NCBI GenBank assembly: GCA_036307445.1
Contig: JAXJXP010000045.1
Coordinates: forward strand, 62,001 to 126,000
From: HGM11525 sp036307445
GTDB taxonomy: Bacteria > Bacillota > Clostridia > UBA1381
Length of the DNA: 64,000 bases
Reading direction: 5' to 3'
Positions 16,308-24,899 of this stretch are shown piece by piece. The position numbers and the translations under genes were made by a program. Every line of letters starts with the position of its first letter. The stretch's first letter is position 1. The notes beneath the pieces were generated by a model that worked only from the letters and a program-made list of their open reading frames with translations, was not told the DNA's origin and ran no database searches.

Positions 16308-17048
16308 ATGATGGAAATTACATCAGCTAAAAATGAAAAATACAAGTTCATAAAATCCCTGCTCTCAAAAAAGGGCAGGGATGAAAGCGGATTATATACA
16401 GTAGAGGGCAGAAAATCTGTATCTGATGCGATTATGGCTGGCACAAAGGTCAAGTACATAGTAAAGTCATCTGATTATCCGGAAGATGTAGTGGCAGACT
16501 CAGAGGTTATTACTGTAAAAGCGGAAATATTTGAAGGGCTTTGTGATACCAAAACACCGCAGGGAATTCTTGCTGTGATTGAAAAGGATGAAAAGACTGC
16601 ATTCCCAGTGAATAACAAATATGTTTACTGCGACAGAATAAGAGACCCCGGAAATCTCGGTACGATTATCCGCAGTGCTGATGCGACAGGCTTTTCTGTT
16701 CTGTTGTCAGAGGAATGCTGTGAGCTTTATAGCCCTAAAACTGTAAGGGCAAGTATGGGTTCGTTTTTTCATACAGATATATATGAAGATGTTTCATATA
16801 AAGAATTAAGAGATAGCGGACTTCACCTTATTGCAGGCGCTTTATCTGAGAAAAGTAAGGACTATAAAGCTGCAGACTACAAAGACTCTCTTGCAATAAT
16901 TGTCGGAAACGAGGCTAACGGTATATCGGATGAGCTTTTATCATTATGTGATGAGCTTGTGATTATCCCGATTTTAGGTAAGGCGGAGTCATTAAATGCT
17001 GGCGTTGCTGCGGCAATTTTGATGTACGAGGCAGTTCGCTTAAAATAA
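16308..17048 (+). CDS. TrmH/SpoU-family RNA 2'-O-methyltransferase
   Basis: A 246-residue protein with an N-terminal substrate-binding domain (residues about 1-95) and a C-terminal SPOUT knot domain. The three SPOUT motifs are visible: CDRIRDPGNLGTIIRSADATG, IIVGNEANGIS and IPILGKAESLNAGVAAAILMYE. It is likely an rRNA 2'-O-ribose methyltransferase of the RlmB/TsnR group; the target nucleotide cannot be told. AAGGAG precedes two successive ATG codons at 16308 and 16311, either of which may be used. It lies ten bases after zupT and ends at a terminator. Confidence 0.9.
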   Translation: MMEITSAKNEKYKFIKSLLSKKGRDESGLYTVEGRKSVSDAIMAGTKVKYIVKSSDYPEDVVADSEVITVKAEIFEGLCDTKTPQGILAVIEKDEKTAFPVNNKYVYCDRIRDPGNLGTIIRSADATGFSVLLSEECCELYSPKTVRASMGSFFHTDIYEDVSYKELRDSGLHLIAGALSEKSKDYKAADYKDSLAIIVGNEANGISDELLSLCDELVIIPILGKAESLNAGVAAAILMYEAVRLK

Positions 17049-17061
17049 TATAATTTTTTTT

Positions 17062-17094
17062 AAAAGAAAGGACAAAATAGTCTTTTCTTTTTTT
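17062..17094 (+). terminator. rho-independent terminator after the RNA methyltransferase
   Basis: AAAAGAAAGGAC pairs with GTCTTTTCTTTT (one G-U pair), six-base loop, ending in a run of T. Confidence 0.85.
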
Positions 17095-17102
17095 GTGATA
17101 TG

Positions 17103-17111
17103 TGATACAAT
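17103..17111 (+). promoter_or_regulatory. extended -10 promoter for the aroB-lspA-ddl-murI operon
   Basis: TGATACAAT: extended -10 TG plus TACAAT (17106-17111), 31 bases before the aroB start. The -35 region overlaps the T run of the preceding terminator and is a poor match. Confidence 0.55.
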
Positions 17112-17142
17112 AAAAAGAAGTATAGCTGTTGGGAGGATTACA

Positions 17143-18228
17143 ATGGAAAAATTATATGTAAATCTCGGTGAAAATTCATATAATATCAGCTTTCATGCTG
17201 ACTTTGACAAGCTACCGGAGGTGCTTGAAGAAGTCAATGCACCCAAGAAGCTGATGATTGTAACCGATTCCAATGTTGAAAAGCTATATGCAAGGGAGGT
17301 TCTTTCGCTATTGCAGAAAACAGGCTATGATGTGGCCTGTTATGCTTTTGAAGCGGGAGAGGAACATAAGACTCCTGAAACTGTACTTGATATATGCAGA
17401 GCTTGTATGGAGCATAAGCTTGACCGAAAATCTATGATTGTTGCTCTTGGCGGTGGGGTTGTAGGTGATATGGCAGGCTTTGCAGCGGCTATTTATATGA
17501 GGGGCATAAGCTTTGTTCAAGTTCCGACTACACTGCTTTCACAGTCGGACAGCTCTGTTGGCGGTAAGACGGGTGTTGACTTTGGTGGTGCAAAGAATAT
17601 AATAGGTGCATTTTTGCAACCAAAGCATGTTTACATAAACGTTTCGACGGTAAGAACACTGCCTGAAAGAGAGATAATTTCCGGTATGGGTGAGGTTATA
17701 AAGCACGGTATTATAAGGGATAGTGAGTTTTTTGCCTTTTTGTCAGATAATGTAGAAGGTGTCAAGGAGCTTGATACAGACACACTAATACATATGTCAA
17801 AAACAAACTGTTCTATTAAAGCAAATGTTGTGGAGGCAGACGAAAAGGAAAACGGAGTAAGAGCGCATCTTAACTTCGGACACACCATAGGTCACGCAAT
17901 AGAAAGTGCATCCGACTACACTCTCACGCACGGCGAATGTGTCGGACTTGGAATGGCAGCGGCTGCCTATATTGCTAAGGAGAGAGGGCTTATAAATAAT
18001 ACCGGGTTTACAAGTATTATCGCACTTCTTGACAAATATGGCTTTAACTTAAAGACAAAGCTTGAAGATTATGACAAGATTTTATCTTTGATGCTTTCTG
18101 ATAAAAAAACTATCGGCGGTAAGCTGAGGTTTGTTCTGCCGGTAGCTATAGGTGCTGTTGATATTTTTGATGATATAACCGAGGGAGAAATAATCTCGGC
18201 TCTTGAATTTATAAAATCGGAGGAATGA
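17143..18228 (+). CDS. aroB: 3-dehydroquinate synthase
   Basis: A 361-residue enzyme of the shikimate pathway that converts DAHP to 3-dehydroquinate using NAD and a divalent metal. Signatures are ALGGGVVGDMAGFAAAIYMRG, VPTTLLSQSDSSVGGKTGVD, GMGEVIKHGII and the metal-binding histidine region LNFGHTIGHAIE. ATG 17143 follows GGGAGG; the longer frame from 17095 runs into the promoter. It stands alone from the other aro genes and heads an operon of cell-wall and envelope genes, ending two bases before lspA. Confidence 0.96.
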   Translation: MEKLYVNLGENSYNISFHADFDKLPEVLEEVNAPKKLMIVTDSNVEKLYAREVLSLLQKTGYDVACYAFEAGEEHKTPETVLDICRACMEHKLDRKSMIVALGGGVVGDMAGFAAAIYMRGISFVQVPTTLLSQSDSSVGGKTGVDFGGAKNIIGAFLQPKHVYINVSTVRTLPEREIISGMGEVIKHGIIRDSEFFAFLSDNVEGVKELDTDTLIHMSKTNCSIKANVVEADEKENGVRAHLNFGHTIGHAIESASDYTLTHGECVGLGMAAAAYIAKERGLINNTGFTSIIALLDKYGFNLKTKLEDYDKILSLMLSDKKTIGGKLRFVLPVAIGAVDIFDDITEGEIISALEFIKSEE

Positions 18229-18229
18229 T

Positions 18230-18685
18230 ATGTTTATATGGCTTATAATTGCTCTCCTGACTGTTATTTTAGACCAGATAAGCAAGGCGCTTATTGTTGC
18301 AAATTTCAGTCTTACAGACCATTTTACCTTTGTTCCGGGACTTTTTGATATTGTATATGTCAGGAATACGGGAGCGGCTTTTAGCATACTGGAAAACCAT
18401 ACGTGGATTTTGGGTGCAATATCGGTGCTGTTTAGTATAGCAATTGTTATTTATATGTTTAAAACCAAGCCGACTGATAAATTTTCAAGATTAAGTGCAG
18501 GATTGCTTTTAGGCGGAGCTTTGGGTAACGGTATTGACAGAATATTAAGGCATTATGTTGTTGATTTTATAGAATTTACACTTTTTAGTTTCCCGGTATT
18601 CAATCTTGCAGATGTGGCAATTACTGTCGGTGCGGCACTTATCATAATCAGAGTGCTATCTGAAAAAGAAAACAAAGAGGACTAA
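18230..18685 (+). CDS. lspA: lipoprotein signal peptidase (signal peptidase II)
   Basis: A 151-residue integral membrane aspartic protease with four helices that cleaves prolipoprotein signal peptides. Motifs are LDQISKALIV, VRNTGAAFSIL, the first catalytic Asp in GNGIDRILRHYVVDFIEF and the second in FNLADVAITVG. CGGAGG precedes ATG 18230, next to the aroB stop. It is followed six bases later by the pseudouridine synthase, the standard lspA-rluD order in Firmicutes. Confidence 0.96.
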   Translation: MFIWLIIALLTVILDQISKALIVANFSLTDHFTFVPGLFDIVYVRNTGAAFSILENHTWILGAISVLFSIAIVIYMFKTKPTDKFSRLSAGLLLGGALGNGIDRILRHYVVDFIEFTLFSFPVFNLADVAITVGAALIIIRVLSEKENKED

Positions 18686-18690
18686 TAATA

Positions 18691-19599
18691 ATGGAAAAGA
18701 TTGTGCTTTTGTCTGAAGAAGACGGAGTAAGACTTGATAGCTTTGTAAGCGCTAATGTCGACAATATATCACGTTCATATGCTGCGTCCCTTGCGGAAGA
18801 AGGACTTATTTCGTCGGGAGGGAAAAAGCTTAAAAAGAATTATAAAGTAAGTAAGGGTGAAAGTATCGAGATTGACCTTCCTGAGCCTGAGTCTCTGGAG
18901 GTAGTTCCTGAGGATATTCCTCTTGATGTGGTTTATGAAGACGATGACCTTATTGTTGTAAACAAGCCGCAGGGAATGGTGGTTCATCCCGCTGCCGGTA
19001 ATTACACCGGAACTCTTGTAAATGCACTTTTGCATCATTGCGGCAACTCACTTTCTGCAATTAACGGTATTATAAGACCGGGTATTGTGCATAGAATTGA
19101 TAAGGACACGGCAGGGCTTTTGGTAGTTGCTAAAAATAATGATGCACACCTTGCTCTTGCAGACCAGCTTAAAGAAAAGAAAGCAAACAGACGTTATCTT
19201 GCACTTGTTGTTGGTAATGTAAAAGAAAAGGGGACAGTAAACAAGCCTATTGCACGTTCGTTGTCAGACAGAAAGAAGATGGCGGTGGTAACAGGCGGAA
19301 GGGAAGCAGTTACACATTATACACCTATTGAACATTACGAGGGCTATACGCTATTGGAATGTGTGCTTGAAACGGGCAGAACGCATCAAATTAGAGTTCA
19401 TATGGCATCAATTGGACACCCTATTGCGGGAGACCCTGTTTATGGTGCGAGAAATGATAAAACCAAATCTAATGGGCAACTTCTGTTTGCTAAGACACTT
19501 GGGTTTAACCACCCCAAAACAGGTGAGTATATGGAATTTTCTGCGCCGATGCCTGATTGGTTTGAAAGGATATTAGAAAAACTAAGAAAGATTGTATAA
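18691..19599 (+). CDS. rluD: RluA-family large-subunit pseudouridine synthase (RluD-like)
   Basis: A 302-residue protein with an N-terminal S4 RNA-binding domain (residues about 10-70) and a catalytic domain carrying RPGIVHRIDKDTAGLLVVAK, in which the Asp is the nucleophile, plus the later ETGRTHQIRVHMASIGHPIAGD motif. It isomerises uridines in 23S rRNA; RluD specificity (positions 1911/1915/1917) is inferred from the S4 domain and the lspA neighbourhood. Position in the operon suggests cotranscription, not functional linkage. Confidence 0.93.
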   Translation: MEKIVLLSEEDGVRLDSFVSANVDNISRSYAASLAEEGLISSGGKKLKKNYKVSKGESIEIDLPEPESLEVVPEDIPLDVVYEDDDLIVVNKPQGMVVHPAAGNYTGTLVNALLHHCGNSLSAINGIIRPGIVHRIDKDTAGLLVVAKNNDAHLALADQLKEKKANRRYLALVVGNVKEKGTVNKPIARSLSDRKKMAVVTGGREAVTHYTPIEHYEGYTLLECVLETGRTHQIRVHMASIGHPIAGDPVYGARNDKTKSNGQLLFAKTLGFNHPKTGEYMEFSAPMPDWFERILEKLRKIV

Positions 19600-19622
19600 T
19601 ATTTGTGAAGGGATTGATAATT

Positions 19623-20684
19623 TTGTCTAAGCTTAAGGTTTGTGTTATTTTTGGAGGAAAATCTCCTGAACATAATATTTCGCTTAAATCTGCTACTTCT
19701 GTGATTACTAATCTTGATAGGGAAAAGTATGATTTGTATATGGTTGGCATAACAAAGGAAGGCGAATGGTACTATTACACGGGCGATGTTTCAAAACTTG
19801 AAAATGACGGCTGGCTTGAGGATGATACCAAGCTGACCAAGGCTATAATATCTCCCGATAGTAGTGATAAAGCGCTTATTATCTTTGGGGATAAGACTGA
19901 ATTTGTTAAAATTGATGTTGTATTTCCTGTCCTTCACGGCGAAAACGGTGAGGATGGAACTGTTCAGGGACTTTTGGAGCTTTCCGGCATTAAATATGTA
20001 GGTATGGGAGTGCTTTCCTCGGCGGTTTCGATGGATAAAGCATACACAAAGATAGTATTTGAGTATGCGGGTATTCCGCAGGCAGACTGGATAACTGTAC
20101 TTGACCGTGATATGTCTGATGAAGAAAAGGTACTTGATGCGATAGAGAAAAAGCTTGGTTATCCGTGCTTTGTTAAGCCTTGTAATACAGGCTCATCTGT
20201 TGGCGTGGGCAAGGCTCATAACAGAGAAGAGCTTTCCGGAATGCTTAAAAACGCATTTCAATTTGACAGAAAGGTTATTGTTGAAGAATTTATTGACGGA
20301 CACGAGGTTGAGTGCGCACTTCTTGGAAACGGAGAACCTGATGCAAGTTGTATAGGAGAAATTATTCCGACGGTTGAGTTCTATGATTTTGATGCTAAAT
20401 ACAGCGATTCGTCCACAGTTCTTCAAATTCCTGCAAAGCTTCCTGAAGAGACAGTAAACGAGATAAAGGCATATGCTAAAAAGGCATTTGTTGCTCTTGA
20501 CGGCAGAGGACTTACGAGAGCGGACTTCTTTGTTAAATATTCTGACGGAGGCGTTGTCATAAATGAGGTTAATACCCTGCCAGGCTTTACAAATATCAGT
20601 ATGTATCCAAAACTATGGCAGGCAGAGGGAAAGACTTACAGCGGTCTTTTGGATGAGCTTATTAACCTTGGCTTAAACAGGTAA
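19623..20684 (+). CDS. ddl: D-alanine--D-alanine ligase
   Basis: An ATP-grasp enzyme of about 353 residues making the D-Ala-D-Ala dipeptide for peptidoglycan. Motifs are VIFGGKSPEHNISL, FPVLHGENGEDGTVQG, KPCNTGSSVGVGKA and the end NEVNTLPGFTNISMYPKLW. The omega loop reads YDFDAKY; the tyrosine after lysine is the D-Ala-D-Ala-type residue, not the D-lactate type. The start is probably TTG 19623, ten bases after AAGGGA; TTG 19614 and GTG 19605 are alternatives. It is adjacent to murI, which supplies D-glutamate for the same precursor. Confidence 0.95.
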   Translation: MSKLKVCVIFGGKSPEHNISLKSATSVITNLDREKYDLYMVGITKEGEWYYYTGDVSKLENDGWLEDDTKLTKAIISPDSSDKALIIFGDKTEFVKIDVVFPVLHGENGEDGTVQGLLELSGIKYVGMGVLSSAVSMDKAYTKIVFEYAGIPQADWITVLDRDMSDEEKVLDAIEKKLGYPCFVKPCNTGSSVGVGKAHNREELSGMLKNAFQFDRKVIVEEFIDGHEVECALLGNGEPDASCIGEIIPTVEFYDFDAKYSDSSTVLQIPAKLPEETVNEIKAYAKKAFVALDGRGLTRADFFVKYSDGGVVINEVNTLPGFTNISMYPKLWQAEGKTYSGLLDELINLGLNR

Positions 20685-20701
20685 TCTTAAGAGGTAGATG
20701 T

Positions 20702-21508
20702 ATGAATAATAACAGTATTGGTGTTTTTGATTCTGGACTGGGCGGGCTTACGGCGGTTAAGAGTATTTCTACTGTGTTACCCAAAGAAAATATTGTATAT
20801 TTTGGTGATACGGGACGGCTCCCTTACGGAACAAAAACTGAAGAAACTATAAAGCAATATGCGGCAAGTGATATAAGATTTCTGTTAAGTCATAATGTTA
20901 AGCTTGTTGTAATTGCTTGCGGTACTGCCAGCTCGGTTGCTCTTTCCGATATGAGAAAAATGTTTAAAACTCCGATAGTAGGAGTGGTAGAGGCTGCTTG
21001 CGGGGCGGCGGTAATGGCTACAAACAATAAAAAGGTTGGAGTCCTCGGCACAAGTGCAACTATAAAAAGCAGCTCGTATTTAAGAGGTATTGCAGAGCTT
21101 GATAGTAGCATAAAAGTGTTCCAGAAGGCTTGCCCGCTTTTTGTACCGCTTGTTGAAAATGGACATTTTGATACACAGGTTACCAAGCTTGTGGTTGAAG
21201 AATATTTAGAGCCTATTAAAAAAGAGGGCGTTGATACTCTTATTTTAGGCTGTACACACTATCCTCTCCTTGAAAAAGCAATTAGCGAATATATGGGCGA
21301 TGGAGTCAAAATTATAAATGTATGCAAAGAACTTGCAAAGTCAATCGGAACTATACTCGGTAAGGATAATCTTGCCGAAAGGGAAGATAACGGAGTTTGC
21401 AAATATTATGTTAGTGATGACGAGAAGGGCTTTGCTGAGCTTGGTGGAGTCTTCCTCGAAAGGAAAATAAATGGTCAGGTGAAAAAAATTGACATTGAAA
21501 AATATTGA
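20702..21508 (+). CDS. murI: glutamate racemase
   Basis: A 268-residue, cofactor-independent racemase supplying D-glutamate for peptidoglycan. Visible are IGVFDSGLGGLTAVKSI, YFGDTGRLPYG, the first catalytic cysteine Cys73 in VIACGTASS and the second in LGCTHYPLLEK. The first cysteine is followed by Gly where most characterised enzymes have Asn (ACNTAS); the cysteine itself is intact. It overlaps the following DUF1934 gene by 20 bases and sits 17 bases after ddl with GAGGTAG as ribosome-binding site. Confidence 0.95.
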   Translation: MNNNSIGVFDSGLGGLTAVKSISTVLPKENIVYFGDTGRLPYGTKTEETIKQYAASDIRFLLSHNVKLVVIACGTASSVALSDMRKMFKTPIVGVVEAACGAAVMATNNKKVGVLGTSATIKSSSYLRGIAELDSSIKVFQKACPLFVPLVENGHFDTQVTKLVVEEYLEPIKKEGVDTLILGCTHYPLLEKAISEYMGDGVKIINVCKELAKSIGTILGKDNLAEREDNGVCKYYVSDDEKGFAELGGVFLERKINGQVKKIDIEKY

Positions 21509-21920
21509 TGAGAATGCTATAATAACAATAATATCAACCCAGGCCTCTATAGAAGGTGAGGAAACGGTTGAATTTGTGACCGATGGTACCTTTTATCAAA
21601 GGGGAAGTAAGTTTTACATATTCTATAACGAAAGCGAAGAAATGGATATGGCAAACTGCTCGGTTATGATAATTGCGGATGGCGAAAGGGTTACAATGCG
21701 TCGTAAGGGAGATTTTGAACTGAAGCTCAATTATGCTGCGGGTGAAACAGAGAACGTGGTATATTATATGCCATTTGGCGAAATGAATATGACGCAAACA
21801 ACTCATTTGGTCAGCAGTAGCTTTGATGATGCGGGTGGTGTGATTAAAATCGATTACACACTGATTATAGGCGGCGGAGAGCAAAGGAACAGAGTAACGA
21901 TTAAGGTGAAGAGAAAATAG
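21489..21920 (+). CDS. DUF1934 family beta-barrel protein (YwiB-like)
   Basis: A 143-residue protein resembling the DUF1934/YwiB family of small calycin-like beta-barrels: alternating beta strands with EETVEFVTDGTFYQRGSKFYI, a conserved RRKGDFELKLNY and a final strand VTIKVKRK. Function of the family is not established. The start is TTG 21489, inside the end of murI, with AGGTG seven bases upstream; a second TTG two codons later is possible. There is no signal peptide, so it is cytoplasmic. Confidence 0.8.
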   Translation: MTLKNIDENAIITIISTQASIEGEETVEFVTDGTFYQRGSKFYIFYNESEEMDMANCSVMIIADGERVTMRRKGDFELKLNYAAGETENVVYYMPFGEMNMTQTTHLVSSSFDDAGGVIKIDYTLIIGGGEQRNRVTIKVKRK

Positions 21921-21956
21921 ATGTCTGTGCGGACAATACGAAAGGAATTGATTTTT

Positions 21957-23375
21957 ATGACAATCAAATCAATTATTGCATCGGTAATGGCTGCAAGTAT
22001 GATTGCTGTACCTGTTTCTGCAGAAAGAAACAATGAACTGATGTATTTGGATGCTGTGATAAATTATGCTTCAAATTTGTATATTGACAGCTCAATCTAT
22101 TCTGAGGAAATGATGCGTGCGGCAATTGGGGCAGCCGTAAAAGATAATCCTGAGCTTATGTATGAGATGATAAAGGCGGCTTTTGGCGAGCTTGATGATT
22201 ACTCGGAGTTTTACACTGCAGAAGAGTATCAGAAGTATTACGAAAATCTTACTAATGAGTTCTACGGTATGGGTGCAATCATTCAGATGAGAGAGGGAGA
22301 GGTTTGTGTTGTACGCTTGATTGATGGCGGCGGTGCACAGGCTGTCGGAATTAAGTCTGGAGATATAATTACAGAGATTAATGGTGTTGACGTTGCTGGA
22401 AAAACCCTTGATGAGGTTACCCAAATGGCAAGGGGAGAAAAGGGGACAACGCTTGAAATTAAGGTCAGACGTGATGGACAGGCTTTGACATTTACCGTTG
22501 AAAGAAGAGAAATCAGTAATAAGACCGTAGGATATACGGTTTTTCCGTCTGATATAGGATACATAGAGATTACTAATTTTTCTGATGATACTCCTTTGGA
22601 ATTTGAGGAGGCACTGAAAGAATTTGACTCTAAGGGTATAACAAAGATAGTCCTTGACCTGCGTTCAAACCCCGGAGGACTTTTAACCTCTGTTGTAGAT
22701 ATAGCAAGAATGGTTGTACCCGAGGGGATTATTTTGCAGACAATGTACAGAAATGATACAAAGAATGAGAATTTTTACTCATATAACAAAAATCCAAAGT
22801 ATAAATTCTCTGTTCTTGTAAATGGTGATACTGCATCAGCAGCAGAGGTTCTTACAGGTGCGTTGCAGGATTCGGGTGTTGGTTATGTTGTAGGTCAGAC
22901 CACTTTTGGAAAAGGTCTTATTCAGGATGTATTTCTTCTGCCGAGCGGCGATGCTTTTAAAATCACAACAGGACATTATCTTACAAGAAACGGCAGAGAT
23001 ATAAACCAAGTCGGAATATATCCTGATGAAGTTGTCAAAAACGGGTCAAAAGGAATTGACATTGAAAAATACGAAAAGTTTGACTACAAAAATAAGTGGC
23101 GTGTTGGTGATACAGGAAAAGGTGTTCTTGCAACTAAGCAGAGACTTGCTGTGATGGGCTACTATTTTGGTGAAATAAATGAATATTTTGATGAAGAATT
23201 GAAGACTGCGGTTTATAATTTCCAGAAGGATGTCGGTCTTTATCCTTATGGCGTTATGGACTTTTCCACTCAGGCAACGCTGGAAAATCATTTCTATGTT
23301 CTTGAAGTCGTGGTTGATGATCAGCTCTATGCCGCTTATGAGCACCTGGGCGGAAATTGTGAAGATTTGGAATAA
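21957..23375 (+). CDS. ctpA: S41 C-terminal processing protease with PDZ and peptidoglycan-binding domains
   Basis: A 472-residue exported protease. ATG 21957 is chosen over 21921 because AAAGGAA precedes it and a signal peptide begins there (MTIKSIIASVMAASMIAVPV, cut near VSA). A PDZ domain spans about residues 90-180 (GIKSGDIITEINGVDV). The S41 catalytic core has Ser in GDTASAAEVLTGAL and Lys in GQTTFGKGLIQ. The C-terminus is a peptidoglycan-binding type 1 domain (KWRVGDTGKGVLATKQRLAV). It probably processes extracytoplasmic or wall proteins. It is followed by a carboxypeptidase under a hairpin. Confidence 0.93.
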   Translation: MTIKSIIASVMAASMIAVPVSAERNNELMYLDAVINYASNLYIDSSIYSEEMMRAAIGAAVKDNPELMYEMIKAAFGELDDYSEFYTAEEYQKYYENLTNEFYGMGAIIQMREGEVCVVRLIDGGGAQAVGIKSGDIITEINGVDVAGKTLDEVTQMARGEKGTTLEIKVRRDGQALTFTVERREISNKTVGYTVFPSDIGYIEITNFSDDTPLEFEEALKEFDSKGITKIVLDLRSNPGGLLTSVVDIARMVVPEGIILQTMYRNDTKNENFYSYNKNPKYKFSVLVNGDTASAAEVLTGALQDSGVGYVVGQTTFGKGLIQDVFLLPSGDAFKITTGHYLTRNGRDINQVGIYPDEVVKNGSKGIDIEKYEKFDYKNKWRVGDTGKGVLATKQRLAVMGYYFGEINEYFDEELKTAVYNFQKDVGLYPYGVMDFSTQATLENHFYVLEVVVDDQLYAAYEHLGGNCEDLE

Positions 23376-23385
23376 GAAAGACTAT

Positions 23386-23418
23386 TCACCTCATACCAAT
23401 AGGTATGGGGTGATTTTT
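23386..23418 (+). terminator. terminator-like hairpin that includes the next gene's ribosome-binding site
   Basis: TCACCTCATACC and GGTATGGGGTGA form a 12-pair stem (one G-U) with an AATA loop, directly followed by TTTTT and then the ATG of the downstream gene at 23419. The right arm contains GGGGTGA, the only ribosome-binding site for that gene. Confidence 0.8.
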
Positions 23419-24516
23419 ATGAAAATTATTATGTTATTATTATTGGTTTTCTTTGCAACACCGACGGTATCCTACGGCTTGGAAATATCAGCGAAGTCGG
23501 CTTGCCTTATTGTTGCCGAAAGCGGCGAAATTGTATATGCAAAAGAGCCGGATATGAGGCTTCCTATGGCAAGTACAACTAAAATGATGACTGCTCTTGT
23601 TGCAGCTGAATCGGGCTGCTGGGAAGATGTAGCAACAGTTTCTGTAAATGCACAAAATCAGGAAGGCTCAAGTATATACTTACAAGAAAATGACAGAGTT
23701 AAGCTCTCAGACCTTGTTTCCGGTATGATGCTAAACTCGGGAAATGATGCTGCTGTTGCAACGGCAGAACATATTTCAGGAAGTAGCGAGAACTTTGCAA
23801 AATTGATGACTGAACGTGCAAGAAAAATTGGTGCAGTAAACACAAGCTTTGAAAATCCGAGCGGTCTTGATAATGAGAACCATTATTCAACGGCATATGA
23901 TCTTGCACTTATAGGAAGCGAAGTGGTAAAGAATAAATGTTTAAGTCCGATAATTCAAAGCAAAGAAATGAAAATTACTAATCAGGATGGTGATGTAACT
24001 TATTTAAGAAACCATAATAAGCTTTTGTGGAGCTATGAGGGAATGATAGGGGTTAAAACCGGCTTTACCAAAAAGTCGGGGAGATGTCTTGTTACTGCAG
24101 CAAAAAGGGATGGAATAACTTTGGTCGCTGTAACCTTGTGCGACCCGTGCGATTGGAAGGACCATAAGGAAATGCTTGACTATGGTTTCGAACGGTGCCA
24201 AAACAGAGTTGAAATAAAAGAGGGAGCTGTTTTGAAAGAGGTGAGTGTCGGAAATGAGTTATTGAAAATTGTTGCAGAGGAAAGCCTTGCAACAGTTGAT
24301 GTAATAGACATTAAGGAAGAGCGTGAATTAAGAGTAAGCATTATAAGAGAAATTGAAGCACCTATAAATAAGGGTGAAAAGGTTGGTGAGGCTAAGATGT
24401 ACCAAAACGGCAGATTGATTGGGGAAATCAATTTGGTTGCAGAAAGGGATATTTTTGAAATTGAGAAAGAAAAAGAGGGGTTTTTCCATACTATAAAAGA
24501 GCTGCTTGGAATTTAA
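23419..24516 (+). CDS. D-alanyl-D-alanine carboxypeptidase (PBP5/DacF type), second of three
   Basis: A 365-residue exported carboxypeptidase with a signal peptide (MKIIMLLLLVFFATPTVSYG). Active-site motifs are STTK at 52-55, SGN at 107-109 and KTG at 213-215, followed by the PBP5-type C-terminal domain and an ending compatible with membrane attachment (FFHTIKELLGI). ATG 23419 is selected by signal peptide and GGGGTGA; the much longer frame from 23230 overlaps ctpA. Last gene of the aroB operon. SGN in place of the SAN of the other two copies separates it from them. Confidence 0.94.
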   Translation: MKIIMLLLLVFFATPTVSYGLEISAKSACLIVAESGEIVYAKEPDMRLPMASTTKMMTALVAAESGCWEDVATVSVNAQNQEGSSIYLQENDRVKLSDLVSGMMLNSGNDAAVATAEHISGSSENFAKLMTERARKIGAVNTSFENPSGLDNENHYSTAYDLALIGSEVVKNKCLSPIIQSKEMKITNQDGDVTYLRNHNKLLWSYEGMIGVKTGFTKKSGRCLVTAAKRDGITLVAVTLCDPCDWKDHKEMLDYGFERCQNRVEIKEGAVLKEVSVGNELLKIVAEESLATVDVIDIKEERELRVSIIREIEAPINKGEKVGEAKMYQNGRLIGEINLVAERDIFEIEKEKEGFFHTIKELLGI

Positions 24517-24535
24517 AGCAGCTCTTTGATTTTTA
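24496..24535 (+). terminator. strong terminator ending the aroB-to-carboxypeptidase operon
   Basis: AAAGAGCTGCTT/AAGCAGCTCTTT, 12 perfect pairs with an eight-base loop, then GATTTTT. It overlaps the stop codon of the carboxypeptidase and faces the convergent small gene. Confidence 0.93.
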
Positions 24536-24727
24536 CTCGCCCTCGGGTTTGAATGCGATATCTTCAGGAAAAAAGTTTGAAATTTCAGCATAAGAATCTC
24601 TCTCCTCGCTTGAGTCGGCAGGAGTCGGTGTAAGACCTGTACATTCTGTATTACTTGCAATATTGTCTATTGTAATTCTGCTCATATTATAATCTTCCCT
24701 GAAAGGTTTTTTATTCTTGTTTTTCAT
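24533..24727 (-). CDS. small hypothetical protein, 64 residues
   Basis: An open frame of 64 residues from ATG 24727, with GAGGAGAAAG eight to ten bases upstream. It begins with a Lys/Asn-rich stretch (MKNKNKKPFREDYN), continues with SRITIDNIASNTECTGLTP and ends acidic (DIAFKPEGE). There is no signal peptide or membrane segment; one cysteine. I do not recognise a family. The real ribosome-binding site, convergent position and terminator at its stop suggest a genuine gene. Function unknown. Confidence 0.6.
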   Translation of the reverse strand: MKNKNKKPFREDYNMSRITIDNIASNTECTGLTPTPADSSEERDSYAEISNFFPEDIAFKPEGE

Positions 24728-24839
24728 AACATCTTTCTCCTCAATTCTTTTTTTATAGTTTGCCCGCAGGGTTAAAGAAGATACCTTGTATGACATAAAA
24801 TGTTGTTTGTAAAAAGATGATTTTATTTGTAAAAATCAG

Positions 24840-24868
24840 TAGACAAACTACGGATTATGATATATAAT
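24840..24868 (+). promoter_or_regulatory. sigma-A-type promoter for uraA-upp
   Basis: TAGACA (24840-24845), 17-base spacer, TATAAT (24863-24868), 31 bases before the uraA start. The leader is too short for an attenuator or a PyrR-type RNA switch. Confidence 0.82.
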
Positions 24869-24899
24869 TTAGGTAATATTTAAGAAGGGGAGTGTTCTT

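Noticed and set aside
24730..24899. Riboswitch or PyrR attenuator before uraA-upp
   Set aside because: The predicted transcription start leaves a leader of only about 25 bases and no terminator/antiterminator pair is visible.
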